A stretch of 58,320 nucleotides of DNA from Planctomycetaceae bacterium (GTDB taxonomy: Bacteria > Planctomycetota > Phycisphaerae > Phycisphaerales > SM1A02). The translations under genes were made by a program, and so were the position numbers. The stretch lies in the NCBI GenBank assembly GCA_002685335.1, contig NYWY01000067.1, positions 1 through 58,320 of the forward strand. The letters run 5' to 3'. A model generated the notes under the pieces. It was not told where the DNA came from. It did not search any database and was given only the letters and a program-made list of their open reading frames with translations. This document shows, piece by piece, positions 15,737 through 24,858 of this stretch; position 1 is the stretch's first letter; each line of letters starts with the position of its first letter.

Positions 15737-17113
15737 TCAGCTCGCCGCGACTTCGGTGGAGTCAGCGGTCGATTCGGGGCTTGCTTCTTCATCGATCGAC
15801 CACTTGGCGCCGTCCCGATGCACTCGTCGATAGAGGGTGTCACGTTCGATGGGAATGAAGCCGGCCTCGATCGCGGCGTGCTGGAGGTCCGCCGCGGTGG
15901 TCTCCTGGTGAGTGCTGCTGCCCCCGACATGAGTGATGTCGTACCAGACGACGGTTCCGTCGAGGTCGTCGGCACCGGCGTCGAGCATCAACTGCGACAT
16001 TCCGAGGGTCTGCATGATCCAGAACGCCTTGGCGTGCGGGATGTTGTCGAGCATGAGTCTGGACACCGCGAGCGTTCGGAGATTCTCGAGGCCGGTGGGA
16101 CCCGGGAGATTCTCGAGTCCGCTTTCATCCGGGAAGAACGGGAGGGGAATGATCGTCTGGAAGTATCCGGTCGAGAGTCCGGCCTGGCCGGGCATCGGGA
16201 GTCGTTCGCCGGGGTAGGAGTCGTCGGGGCCGGTGAGCAGCACGCCATCACGGTCGCCGCATCCATCCGGTCTGGTGGCGATCCCCTGGACATCCGCCCA
16301 GTCCGCGAGCGTGTGGTCCTGTTGCCGTCGAAGGAGGTCCATGTGGACGAGTCGCTCGCGTCGCCCCTCCACGTGTCCGTAGAGCATGGTGGCGTTGGAG
16401 TTCAAGCCCAGCTCGTGGGCGGCCCGGTGGACGTCGAGCCACTGTTCGCCACGGATCTTCCCCTTCCATGCGGTGTCGTGGGCTCGATCGTCGAACACTT
16501 CGGCGCCGCCTCCGGGAAGCGAGCCGAGGCCGGCGTCCTTGAGATCCTGAAGAACGCTCTTGGTTCCCTCCAGGCCATCCTTGCCTCGCTTGGAGATTCT
16601 CTGCAGGTGGACGATCTCCACGGCCGTGAACGCCTTCAAGTGAAGATTGGGAACCGCATCCCGGATGGTTGAAAGCATCGACGTGTAGTGATCGAACTTG
16701 AACCAGGGATGAAGTCCGCCGACCACGTGCAACTCGGTCGCTCCGGCTTCCGCCGCCGCGACCGCGGCATCGCGGACCTGCTCGAGGGTCATCTCGTAGG
16801 CCCCATCCTGGCCGCGCTTCCGATGGAAGGCGCAGAACGAACAACTCAGGGCGCAGACGTTGGAGTAGTTCACATGCCGGTTGATGTTGAAATACGTCAG
16901 GCGTCCGTGCAGGCGGCGTCTCAGGAGGTCGGCGAGTCGGCACACCGCATGGACATCGGGCGTGTCGTAGAGGACGGCGCCGTCTTCGAGCGAAAGACGT
17001 TGGCCTGCGATCACCCGCTCGGCGATCGGCCGGAGGGCCGGGTCGGCGATGCGGAGCGGAGCGGTTCCGTGGTCGAGATCGAGCATGACGTCCATGGTAG
17101 GAGGTTCGTCCAT
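15737..17113 (-). CDS. mqnE: Aminodeoxyfutalosine synthase (radical SAM)
   Basis: MqnE joins S-adenosylmethionine to 3-[(1-carboxyvinyl)oxy]benzoate to give aminodeoxyfutalosine, an early step of the futalosine menaquinone pathway. At 458 residues it is longer than usual. The radical-SAM cluster motif is CALSCSFC (Cys87, Cys91, Cys94) followed by AFHRKRGQDGAY. LHVVGGLHPW, LPGGGAEVF and LNSNATMLYGHVE are diagnostic for the family. A hydrophilic insertion of about 45 residues (around 268-314, GDRDG, GPDDSYPGE) separates LRRQQD from the conserved GYFQTIIPLPF and accounts for the extra length. No other mqn gene is nearby. Menaquinone would be the electron donor for the respiratory operon further along the window. 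Confidence 0.94.
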   Translation of the reverse strand: MDEPPTMDVMLDLDHGTAPLRIADPALRPIAERVIAGQRLSLEDGAVLYDTPDVHAVCRLADLLRRRLHGRLTYFNINRHVNYSNVCALSCSFCAFHRKRGQDGAYEMTLEQVRDAAVAAAEAGATELHVVGGLHPWFKFDHYTSMLSTIRDAVPNLHLKAFTAVEIVHLQRISKRGKDGLEGTKSVLQDLKDAGLGSLPGGGAEVFDDRAHDTAWKGKIRGEQWLDVHRAAHELGLNSNATMLYGHVEGRRERLVHMDLLRRQQDHTLADWADVQGIATRPDGCGDRDGVLLTGPDDSYPGERLPMPGQAGLSTGYFQTIIPLPFFPDESGLENLPGPTGLENLRTLAVSRLMLDNIPHAKAFWIMQTLGMSQLMLDAGADDLDGTVVWYDITHVGGSSTHQETTAADLQHAAIEAGFIPIERDTLYRRVHRDGAKWSIDEEASPESTADSTEVAAS

Positions 17114-17291
17114 GGGATCGGGGTGGATTCCTCACGTGGTTCTCGGACTTCATCTTCCGATTCGGAGGGATGGGTCGGATGTTCCTTCCTGGAAGCGGCA
17201 CGGGTCGGGTGCAGATCCGGGTGCGAGTGGTCGATCCTCACTGACAGCCACGGATCGCGCTCTGCGATGCCGATGAGCCCGGGCCACCCGG
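17114..17291. promoter_or_regulatory. Divergent intergenic region, mqnE / coiled-coil gene
   Basis: 178 bases between divergent starts that must hold both promoters. No recognisable operator, riboswitch or clear -35/-10 pair was found. Confidence 0.3.
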
Positions 17292-19814
17292 ATGGAGCGA
17301 CCAATGCACGACGAAAACCACCCCCAGCCGGCGGACACGAACAGCCCGGATGCCCCGGTGGAGGCCTCCGAGGCGGCTTCGAGTGGTGGTGACGTCCTCT
17401 CCCTCATCGAAGACGTGGAGCGGCATCTCGAGCGGATTCGCAACGTCCAGACCCGTCAGACCACGGATTTCGCCGATCTGGCTGAACGGCAGCGGCGAGT
17501 GGGGGTTGCGGAGGCCGAGATGGTCGAGCGTGGCCAGGCCTTGGAATCGAGCGCCCGGGATCTGGGAATCGCCCGCGAGACGATCGAATCCGATCGCAGG
17601 ACCCTGGAGGAGGATCGGATCCGACTCGAGGATCAGGAGGCGACCGTCGCGGAGCAATCGGCGAACGTCGATCGGATTCAGGCCGAGATCGAGTCGGTTC
17701 GTACCGAGCTCGAGGTCGAACGCGAGCGACTCGGTGACCTCGAGCAGGGGCTCGTGACCCGGACCACGGAATTCGAGCATCGGGTGGCGGACCTGGCGGC
17801 ACGCGAGGGTGATCTGGTCAACCGGCTTGCCCAGGCCGAGGCATCGGCGACCGCGGCGAACGAGGCCATGGCGACGGCCCGCCTGACCTTCGAGGAACGA
17901 ATTTCCACCATCGAGGAGGAGAGACGATCGCTTCTGACGCGATCGGAGAATTTTGAACGCCGCCTGGAGGAAGCCGAAGCGGCCCGTCGGGAGGCATGCG
18001 AGTCCACGGAACGATTCGAATGCGAACTGGTCGAAGCCCGCACCGCCACCGAGCGGGCCGAAAAGGCGGCGGAGGTTTCCGCCCGGGAAGGGGAGGAGGC
18101 CCGAAGCTCGTTGGCATCATGGCGTGCCGAGGTGGAGGCCGCTGATCTTCGAGTTTCCGAGCTCGAAGTTCGTGCCGCGGAGGAAAGCGACGTCCAGACC
18201 CGGATGCGTGCGTCGTTGCAGGAGCGAATCGTCGAACTGGAGGGTCAGTGCCTCGCATCGGAGGCGGCGCTTTCGGAGCGCCAGAAGGCGCTCGACGCGG
18301 CGGACGTCCGAACCGCGGAGGCCGAAGCGACGTTGCAGGTCGCGCGGGAGCGGGTCGAGACCCTGGAGCAGAGGATCGCCGAAGACGAACGACAACTCGC
18401 CCTCGCGGGCTCCAAGCTCACCGAACTGGCGAAGGTGATCTCCGAACAGGCTCCGAGACTGGAGCAGGGGGCGGAGGCGATGGCGCTGGTTTCCGGTCTC
18501 GAAGCGGAGATCGAACGTCTTCGATCCGAGTCCGGTCGTGAGGTCGACGAGGCCGTGATGGAATCGATTCGCTCGGGATTCCAGAGTCGCATCGACGAAC
18601 TGGAAGCTGATCTGCAGGCGGCCCGAGAAGCCGAACGCGCTGACGACGGCATCAATGCCGATGCCGCGGTCGACATGATCGCCGAGGCTCGGGCGCCACT
18701 TGAAATCAGGATCGCGGAGCTGGAGGGCCTGATCTCGGATGCCGCGGCGGCGAAGGATGAAGCATGCGGATCGACGGGCGACGATGTCTCGCGCGACAAG
18801 TACGAAGCGGTCAAGGCGCGGTGCCTCAAGGCGGAACGTCGGAGCGATGAACTGGACACCGCCCTGGCGATGACCAATGACCGTGGCCAGGCTCAGGAAA
18901 TGGCCAAGAGACTCCGGACCAAGGCGGAACGAGTGAGCGAATTCGCTCGACATCTGGATCGCCGACGAAGCCGCCTTTCGGGGTTGCGAGCCGCGATGGC
19001 GAAGCAACGGGGGACGGAAACCGTCGACGAGGACAACGCCACGTATCACGATCTCCAACGTCTGGAGGCCCAGCGGCAGGAACTGATGCAGGTCCGTGAA
19101 TTCCTCGGTCGGAGTGAACAACAGATGGTCCGTCGCTGGGCTCGCCCTCGATCGGTCGCGACCGTCGCGTGGGTGCTGGTCATTCTCGGAGTCTCCATGG
19201 CGGCGGGTTGGTTCGGGACTCGGGAATTCGTTCCCATTCCCGGTACCGCGACGGTTTCGCTGGTCGCCTCGGCGGTCGACGGTTCTCCGCTCACCGGCGA
19301 CGCGGCCGAGGGTTGGGATGCCTGGCATCGAGCTCTGGCCACCGATCCCGCCTTCGTCGCCATCGTGCAGAAGCGACTCGCGGCCCGCGGGATCGCGCCG
19401 GAAGGCGGCGAGCCCGCGACCGGCCGGATGCTGGCGGAGGATCTCTCCTTCGAGGATGAAGGTTCCGGTCGGCTTCGTCTGGTTCTCTCCGGGTCCGACA
19501 CGCGACGACTCGAACCCACGCTCGACGCGATCGCGACGACCATGGCGTCGGAATCGGCTCGACATGCGCCGCGTCGCAAGGATGGGGCCCGCGCCACGCT
19601 TCCGACCGAACGGCTCACCGGACGTGGCGTCGCCTACGCGTCGGTGGTCGGTGGCGGTCTGAGTGACGCCATGCTGCTTCGAATGGGAGGCATCACGGCG
19701 TCGATCTTCCTCTCCGCATTGCTGTTGATTGGAGTCTTGTACGTCTTCCTCAGTCGCTCCAAGCGGATCTTCGAGGCTCAGGAAGCGGCTGAAGACTCGG
19801 CGATCGATGCCTGA
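17292..19814 (+). CDS. Large membrane-anchored coiled-coil protein
   Basis: An 840-residue protein whose residues ~25-615 are almost continuous coiled coil, with long Glu/Arg/Ala heptads and no enzyme motif. Two membrane helices follow: about 632-652 (VATVAWVLVILGVSMAAGWFG) and about 799-819 (ITASIFLSALLLIGVLYVF), enclosing a ~145-residue globular region. Two helices bracketing an extracytoplasmic domain resemble the Wzz/polysaccharide co-polymerase layout, but here the very long coiled coil would be cytoplasmic and N-terminal. An ATG at 17304 (MHDENHPQP) is an equally good start. No polysaccharide genes adjoin it. It could be a structural filament or a membrane tether; the function is unknown. 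Confidence 0.88.
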   Translation: MERPMHDENHPQPADTNSPDAPVEASEAASSGGDVLSLIEDVERHLERIRNVQTRQTTDFADLAERQRRVGVAEAEMVERGQALESSARDLGIARETIESDRRTLEEDRIRLEDQEATVAEQSANVDRIQAEIESVRTELEVERERLGDLEQGLVTRTTEFEHRVADLAAREGDLVNRLAQAEASATAANEAMATARLTFEERISTIEEERRSLLTRSENFERRLEEAEAARREACESTERFECELVEARTATERAEKAAEVSAREGEEARSSLASWRAEVEAADLRVSELEVRAAEESDVQTRMRASLQERIVELEGQCLASEAALSERQKALDAADVRTAEAEATLQVARERVETLEQRIAEDERQLALAGSKLTELAKVISEQAPRLEQGAEAMALVSGLEAEIERLRSESGREVDEAVMESIRSGFQSRIDELEADLQAAREAERADDGINADAAVDMIAEARAPLEIRIAELEGLISDAAAAKDEACGSTGDDVSRDKYEAVKARCLKAERRSDELDTALAMTNDRGQAQEMAKRLRTKAERVSEFARHLDRRRSRLSGLRAAMAKQRGTETVDEDNATYHDLQRLEAQRQELMQVREFLGRSEQQMVRRWARPRSVATVAWVLVILGVSMAAGWFGTREFVPIPGTATVSLVASAVDGSPLTGDAAEGWDAWHRALATDPAFVAIVQKRLAARGIAPEGGEPATGRMLAEDLSFEDEGSGRLRLVLSGSDTRRLEPTLDAIATTMASESARHAPRRKDGARATLPTERLTGRGVAYASVVGGGLSDAMLLRMGGITASIFLSALLLIGVLYVFLSRSKRIFEAQEAAEDSAIDA

Positions 19815-19981
19815 GGCGTCCGGGAATTCCGGTTCCATCCCGTCTTCGGGCCACTCTTTCCGGCCAATCCGGGTCAATGACGTCCCCGGTGCCCGGCCGG
19901 AGGAAAGTCGGGCCCTTCGCGGGCCGATGACTTGAGAGTGGAGACCGCTCGATTCCGAGGGGTCAGGAAAAGGAATTGACG

Positions 19982-20230
19982 ATGAAGCGAACCGAGCTCC
20001 CCAACGGCTGGCACATGGTTGATGATCGGGATCTTCTCGAGGTCGAGGACCTGCAGCACGAACCACCGGTTTCACTGCCCTTTCCCCGCATCGACACCGA
20101 AAACGGCCCTTCCGACGTCGAGGACGTCCTCCGGGCCGCCGACGAGGCCTGCCGGCGGATGGAAGTCCTGGCCCGGGAGTTGGAGTGCTTCGGCGATTTC
20201 GGTGGTGATGACGGGCCGCGAGCGGCCTGA
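19982..20230 (+). CDS. Small acidic hypothetical protein
   Basis: 82 residues starting at ATG 19982, with AGGAA at 19971-19975 giving a good ribosome-binding site. It is acidic, with a Pro-rich middle (PPVSLPFPRID) and a C-terminal amphipathic helix (DVEDVLRAADEACRRMEVLA) ending in an Asp/Gly-rich tail. There is no signal peptide or membrane segment. It lies 167 bases after the coiled-coil gene on the same strand and matches nothing I recognise. Confidence 0.6.
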   Translation: MKRTELPNGWHMVDDRDLLEVEDLQHEPPVSLPFPRIDTENGPSDVEDVLRAADEACRRMEVLARELECFGDFGGDDGPRAA

Positions 20231-20273
20231 ACTACTCGATATCGAGTGATACCGGGCCTGCGGAGCCGAGCCG

Positions 20274-20296
20274 GGGATCGACCGAGGGTCGATCCC
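20274..20296 (+). terminator. Perfect 10-bp hairpin after the small acidic gene
   Basis: GGGATCGACC (20274-20283) and its exact complement (20287-20296) enclose a GAG loop, 44 bases after the stop. There is no T-tract, so it may be a weak or factor-dependent terminator or an mRNA-stabilising stem. Confidence 0.4.
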
Positions 20297-20411
20297 TGAT
20301 GAACTGCTCAAACAGACGTTCCATTCTGAAAGACTGGGCATAGACTCGAAGGGGTCGGATCGTCGACGACGTTCCTTCCCGTCCGGCAACCCGTCTCTTT
20401 CAGGGGCTCCG

Positions 20412-22310
20412 ATGGTGTTTTCAAACCGTCTTCAGATCCGAGACCGACCAGTCGTGTCCCGCACGCGCACCTGGGGGATCGATGTCTTCATGCTGCTCAT
20501 GCTCCTCGGCCTCGCTTCGACCACGACGCAAGCCCAGGTCCGATGCATGAGTTGGAACGTGGCCAAGGCGATCGGCGATCTCGCGGCGATCGAAGACGTG
20601 TTCGCCGCCGCCGCATCCGACAATCGGCCCGGCTTCGCGGTCGCGCCGGCGATCATCGCGTTGCAGGAAGTCACATCCTCGAGCCGATCGACCATCGAAT
20701 CGCTGGTTGCGAACGGCATCCCCTCGGCTTCGTATCAGACGGCGACCTACACCAGTGCCGGTTCCGAGGACTCTTCGGGTGGGGCTCAACTGCTGCTCTA
20801 TCGGTCCGACGTCTTCGAGGAGATCGGCTCCGGCCATCGTGACATCTTCACCGGTGCGGGTCGGCGCGCGGATCGGTGGCAACTTCGGCTCATCGGTTCC
20901 GAGGATCCGGGCGGCGAGATCTGGGTGTACGGCATGCATCTGAAGGCGAACAACACGTCGGCCGACGCCGACCTGCGCTTCGAAGGCGCGGAAGCCGTCA
21001 GGAACGACGCCGATGGACTTCCCGCCGGTTCCAACATCATCTATCTCGGCGATTTCAACGTCTATTCCAACGGGGAGCCCGCGTATCAGGAGTTCCTCTC
21101 CTCGGGCTCGGGACAGGCGAACGATCCGCTCGGTTCCGGGAGCTGGGGTGGTTCCTCCAACGCGATCCGGCACACTCAGAGTCCGAGGCAGAACTCGAGT
21201 GGTGGACTGGTGGGGGGCGGCCTGGACGACCGATTCGATCTTCAACTGGTGTCCGACGCGCTCTTCGACGGCGAAGGGCTTTCCCTCGTCGCCGGCACCT
21301 ACCGCGCTCTCGGCAACGACGGCAATCATTACAACGAGTCGATCAACGCGGGCAACAACAGCTACTACCCCGGCGAGACATCCCGCTCGAATGCGCTCGC
21401 GGATGCGCTCTTCGACGCCAGCGACCACATTCCGGTGTTGAGCGACTGGCGGATCCCGGGCCGGATGTCATGCGTTCTGGACGAGGATCTCGGCCGGGTG
21501 GTGAGCGGAGGCACTCCTTCGATCAACCTGCTGGTGGCGGACAGTCGCGGGGCGATCCAACCCTCCTACGTCTCGATTCTCGAGTACGAGGCGGTTGGTG
21601 ACGGCGTGATCATCGGCGGTGGAGACGGGGTCGCGCCCCGGCTTCCCAGTTTCGCGGTCGAGCCCTTCGGATTGGCCGGAGGTCTCGAGGGAGAGTTCAT
21701 GGCCAGCGTCCTGGTCACCGCCACGTCACCCGGAGTGTCCTTCGGCGTGCAGAATCTGAGCACCAGTGGAACCGCCATCAGACCCTGCCGACCATCCTGG
21801 AACGGTCGCAAGGAAGTGACCTCGACCGTACGGGGAACGACCACCGCGTCGGACGTCGGCGTGGTGTTCATCGACGTCGAGATCCACAACCTCGGCTGGG
21901 ATGATCTTCAGGCGGCCTTGGACCTCGATTCGATCTCCGGGCTCAGTGATGGTTTCTTCATCTGGGACGGATTGGGCGACCAGGTGACGGGAAAGCCCGG
22001 ACTGCTCCGATTCGGATTTCAGACCGACGGAAAGTCGGACGGTTCGTACGGGGTGGATCTCGTGGTCCGAGTCACCGACGAGGACGTCCCCGGCGAGACG
22101 ACCAGCGAGATCGACCTGCGTCTGGAAGTGGAGATCGGCGAAGAGGGTCTGCTCGGCGACGTGAACGACGACGGCAAGGTGAACGGTGCGGACCTCGGAC
22201 TGCTCCTTGGCGCCTGGGGTGCCTGCGCCGGATGTCCTGAGGATCTGAATGCCGACGGCCTGGTGACCGGAGCCGATCTGGGACTCCTGCTCGGTGCCTG
22301 GACGGGGTGA
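20412..22310 (+). CDS. Exported endonuclease/exonuclease/phosphatase-family protein with dockerin-like tail
   Basis: 632 residues. A signal peptide (hydrophobic MLLMLLGLAS, cleavage near TQA-Q) leads straight into an EEP (DNase I-like) domain: VRCMSWNVAK, IIALQEV with the catalytic Glu, MHLKANNT, IIYLGDFNVYS and a DHIPVLSDW end carrying the catalytic Asp-His. About 240 residues of beta-rich linker follow. The C-terminus has two calcium-binding dockerin-like repeats (DVNDDGKVNGADLGLLLGAW and DLNADGLVTGADLGLLLGAW) ending in WTG. The likely activity is extracellular phosphodiesterase or nuclease used to scavenge DNA or phosphate (inference). It is followed by another dockerin-tagged exported enzyme. 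Confidence 0.92.
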   Translation: MVFSNRLQIRDRPVVSRTRTWGIDVFMLLMLLGLASTTTQAQVRCMSWNVAKAIGDLAAIEDVFAAAASDNRPGFAVAPAIIALQEVTSSSRSTIESLVANGIPSASYQTATYTSAGSEDSSGGAQLLLYRSDVFEEIGSGHRDIFTGAGRRADRWQLRLIGSEDPGGEIWVYGMHLKANNTSADADLRFEGAEAVRNDADGLPAGSNIIYLGDFNVYSNGEPAYQEFLSSGSGQANDPLGSGSWGGSSNAIRHTQSPRQNSSGGLVGGGLDDRFDLQLVSDALFDGEGLSLVAGTYRALGNDGNHYNESINAGNNSYYPGETSRSNALADALFDASDHIPVLSDWRIPGRMSCVLDEDLGRVVSGGTPSINLLVADSRGAIQPSYVSILEYEAVGDGVIIGGGDGVAPRLPSFAVEPFGLAGGLEGEFMASVLVTATSPGVSFGVQNLSTSGTAIRPCRPSWNGRKEVTSTVRGTTTASDVGVVFIDVEIHNLGWDDLQAALDLDSISGLSDGFFIWDGLGDQVTGKPGLLRFGFQTDGKSDGSYGVDLVVRVTDEDVPGETTSEIDLRLEVEIGEEGLLGDVNDDGKVNGADLGLLLGAWGACAGCPEDLNADGLVTGADLGLLLGAWTG

Positions 22311-22314
22311 GGAG

Positions 22315-22368
22315 ACCGGTTCGAATCGAATCGGATTCCCGCTCCTTCGCTTCTTCGGAAGAACCGGT
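22315..22368 (+). repeat. Inverted repeat after the nuclease gene, possible terminator
   Basis: ACCGGTTC (22315-22322) is complementary to 22361-22368 across a 38-base loop, and the sequence then continues ATTTTG. The loop is long for an intrinsic terminator, so the assignment is tentative. The stem begins 5 bases after the nuclease stop. Confidence 0.3.
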
Positions 22369-22473
22369 ATTTTGATGCGTGTTCCGGGTTCGGCACCCGG
22401 TCGATCCGAATCCCGTACCGGGAATCGAGATGAGGATGCATCCCGGGCCCGGCCAACAGGAGTCAACGGAACG

Positions 22474-23529
22474 ATGAGATTCGACGTTCATCGGATGCTC
22501 GAGTGTACGTTCACGGCCCTCCTGATCAGCGTGTCGCTTTCCCTCGAGGTGTCCGCCGCGGAGTCGGAATTCATCGATGCAGGGCGTGGAGACGTTCGTG
22601 TCGTCCTACCGACCGATCTCGATCCCGATGAGCGGCTCCCCCTGATCCTGCTCCTTCATTCGTTCGCCTATTCGGGCGAGATCGAAGAGGCGTATCTGCG
22701 CTTCTCGGAGCAGGTGGACGAGCAACGGTTCATTCTCTGCCTGCCCGACGGTCGTCGGAACATCACCGGGCAGCGCTACTGGAACGCGACCCCCGCCTGC
22801 TGCGACATCTTCAATCAGAACCCCGACGATTCGACCTATCTCATCGAGGTGCTCGAACTGCTGCAGGAGAGCTATGCGATCGATGGTGACCGACTCCACA
22901 TCGTCGGTCATTCCAATGGGGGATTCATGGCCCACCGCATGATCTGCGAGCACGACGGCCTGTTCGCCGGCATCGCCACCCTCGCTTCCGCGACCTTCGC
23001 GGATCCGGATGCATGCGTGCTCGAGACACCGGTGCACGTGCTCCAGGTGCATGGCACGATCGATCCGGTGATCCGCTTCGGCGGCGGCTGTCTTCCCGGC
23101 GGTTGCTATCCCTCGGCGTCGGAAACCCAGCTGATGGTCGCGGCGGACAATCAATGCGGACGTCGACCGGACCCCACTCCGGATCCGATCGATCTCGTCC
23201 CGGCCCTCTCCGGCGCGGAGACCGAGGTCACGGTCTTCCGGGAGAGTTGCGCCCCCGGGGGCACGGCGGAACTCTGGAGAGTCGTGGGTGGGGGACACAA
23301 CCCGCCGTTCGACGGACGATTCGCCCGCGAGGTGACCCGATGGCTGCTCGAGAAGTCCCGCTCCTCGCTTCCGGGGGACCTTGATGGAGACGGCCGCGTC
23401 GACGCGTCGGATCTGGGACTCCTGCTCGCCTCCTGGGGATTCTGTGCAGGCTGCCCCGCGGATCTCGACCAGGACGGATCGGTGGGGGGCGGCGATCTTG
23501 GTGGCCTCATCGCGCTCTGGAGCGGCTGA
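22474..23529 (+). CDS. Exported PHB-depolymerase/feruloyl-esterase-like hydrolase with dockerin-like tail
   Basis: 351 residues from ATG 22474, preceded by AGGAG at 22458-22462. A signal peptide (LECTFTALLISVSLSLEVSA) is followed by an alpha/beta-hydrolase of the CE1 / poly(3-hydroxybutyrate) depolymerase type: LPLILLLHSFAYSG, the ACCDIFNQNPDDSTYL block, the nucleophile elbow GHSNGG, VHVLQVHGTIDPVI carrying the acid, and VGGGHNPP carrying the His. Several Cys are placed for disulfides. The C-terminus has two dockerin-like repeats (DLDGDGRVDASDLGLLLASW, then DLDQDGSVGGGDLGGLIALW) ending in WSG. It is predicted to cleave polyester or feruloyl ester bonds outside the cell (inference). Confidence 0.92.
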   Translation: MRFDVHRMLECTFTALLISVSLSLEVSAAESEFIDAGRGDVRVVLPTDLDPDERLPLILLLHSFAYSGEIEEAYLRFSEQVDEQRFILCLPDGRRNITGQRYWNATPACCDIFNQNPDDSTYLIEVLELLQESYAIDGDRLHIVGHSNGGFMAHRMICEHDGLFAGIATLASATFADPDACVLETPVHVLQVHGTIDPVIRFGGGCLPGGCYPSASETQLMVAADNQCGRRPDPTPDPIDLVPALSGAETEVTVFRESCAPGGTAELWRVVGGGHNPPFDGRFAREVTRWLLEKSRSSLPGDLDGDGRVDASDLGLLLASWGFCAGCPADLDQDGSVGGGDLGGLIALWSG

Positions 23530-23604
23530 TTGTCGGACGCCGCGGGCGGACAGGAGCGCGATGATCTCGAGGTCGCTGATCGTCCTGGGTCGTCGAGGGG
23601 GCGG

Positions 23605-23638
23605 AAAACGGACGACGCCCGCCATGGAGGCGGGCGTC
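23605..23638 (-). terminator. Terminator of tRNA-Cys
   Basis: A 10-bp perfect stem (GACGCCCGCC, 23614-23623 with 23629-23638) lies 5 bases past the tRNA 3' end on the minus strand. A TTTT run follows (23605-23608 read on the minus strand) after a few intervening bases. It is a good intrinsic terminator for the leftward tRNA transcript. Confidence 0.65.
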
Positions 23639-23642
23639 GAAA

Positions 23643-23716
23643 AGGCCGAGGTGGGATTCGAACCCACGAATCACGGATTTGCAATCCGTTCCCTTAGACC
23701 ACTTGGGTACTCGGCC
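23643..23716 (-). tRNA. tRNA-Cys (GCA)
   Basis: The complete cloverleaf can be folded by eye on the minus strand. The acceptor stem is GGCCGAG with CTCGGCC and a U discriminator. The D-arm is CCCAAGTGGTCTAAGGG, the anticodon arm ACGGA-TTGCAAA-TCCGT with anticodon GCA, and the T-arm GTGGGTTCGAATCCCAC. The U73 discriminator is characteristic of tRNA-Cys. CCA is not encoded. Confidence 0.96.
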
Positions 23717-23817
23717 GGGGGATACAGAGTATATCGGCTCGACGCGGGGCGTCCTTCGATCGGTTTTCGAGAGAAGCGGGTTTCCGCGGAGCGGTGAGAA
23801 GCCCGTACCATCACCGC

Positions 23818-24735
23818 ATGCCCACCTTTTTCGATGCCCTCCGGGTCACGGCCGCCAGCTCGATTCTGATCGGGGTCTCGGCCGTCGCATCGCCGTCCGA
23901 GCCTCCCGCCTCCTCGGATGATCCGGGGTCGGGTTCATCGCCCGTCCGCCGAGTGATCGTTCCGAAGGGCATGGAGGGCACGGTTCGCCCTCCCTTGCTC
24001 CGGGAAGGCGGAATCCTGATGAAGGTCCGGGGGAGTATCCATCGCGACACCGACCTCGGCGTCCAGGTGTTTCATCCTGACCAGTCCCAGACCGGAGGGG
24101 TGGATCGTGAACTGATCCTCCTTCCCAGCCGCGGCCTCGACGATCTCGCCCGATTGGAGGATGCGGACAACCGGGCGGATTCCGATGATGTACGCCCGTA
24201 CGAGGTCACCGGTCGAATCCTGGTCTATCGAGGTCGCAACTTTCTGCTCCCGGATCTCATCGTGCCGTTGGAGGTCCTGGCTCCGGTCGTCCCGACGGTG
24301 AACGCACCCCCCGCGACTTCGGAGCCCGCCGGGGTCGATGATGACGATCTGGATCGGATCGGTGACGATCTGGAAAAGCGTCTGGAGTCGAGAATCGGTG
24401 CCGTCCCCCGCAGTCTGGACGTCCGGGACGCTCCGATCTCCGGAGCGGGCTTGATACCCACGGGAACTCGGTTCGTCGATCGTCGCGGCCGACTTTCCCG
24501 GGATCCAGCCAGCGGCGTCTGGCGGTTCGTCCTGGCCTCGAAGGAGGGCGGGGAAACCTCCAGCGTGGTCCTGCTGCCTTGCCTCGAACTGCAGCGAATC
24601 GAGCAGCGAGCCCGCCAGCAGGACGTCTCGAGGGCGATTCTGCTCAGTGGCGTGGTCACCAGCTATCGAGGGAGGAATTATCTCCTCCCGACGATGACCC
24701 GGATGGCGAACGAAGGTCGCGGCATCGGATACTGA
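23818..24735 (+). CDS. Exported protein with duplicated YRGRN(F/Y)LLP module
   Basis: 305 residues from ATG 23818; an upstream in-frame start at 23794 is less likely. It has a signal peptide (VTAASSILIGVSAVASP). The protein contains a roughly duplicated module: about 100-145 (ILLPSRGLDDLARLED ... ILVYRGRNFLLP) and about 251-291 (VLLPCLELQRIEQRARQQ ... VVTSYRGRNYLLP), separated by an Asp/Glu-rich linker around 160-200. In each half, a short strand and helix precede a beta-hairpin carrying YRGRN. I do not recognise a named family, and the biochemical role is unknown. It is probably periplasmic or cell-surface. The gene is divergent from tRNA-Cys. Confidence 0.78.
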   Translation: MPTFFDALRVTAASSILIGVSAVASPSEPPASSDDPGSGSSPVRRVIVPKGMEGTVRPPLLREGGILMKVRGSIHRDTDLGVQVFHPDQSQTGGVDRELILLPSRGLDDLARLEDADNRADSDDVRPYEVTGRILVYRGRNFLLPDLIVPLEVLAPVVPTVNAPPATSEPAGVDDDDLDRIGDDLEKRLESRIGAVPRSLDVRDAPISGAGLIPTGTRFVDRRGRLSRDPASGVWRFVLASKEGGETSSVVLLPCLELQRIEQRARQQDVSRAILLSGVVTSYRGRNYLLPTMTRMANEGRGIGY

Positions 24736-24858
24736 ACGAAAGCGATCTGGAGGTCGACGAGGCTCGTCGTCCGACGTACGCTCTTCCGTCCGAGGTCGCG
24801 ATCGCCGCGGCCCAGTCCAAACCGTCTCGAATCCCGGGACCCGAAGTGGAGCTGTTCC

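Noticed and set aside
18117..20075. 652-residue minus-strand open frame opposite the coiled-coil gene
   Set aside because: It is antisense to a clearly coding coiled-coil gene with heptad structure; its own translation is Arg/Ser/Gly rich with no recognisable domain.
22318..22345. GGTTCGAATC resembling a tRNA T-loop
   Set aside because: No cloverleaf can be folded around it; it belongs to an intergenic inverted repeat.
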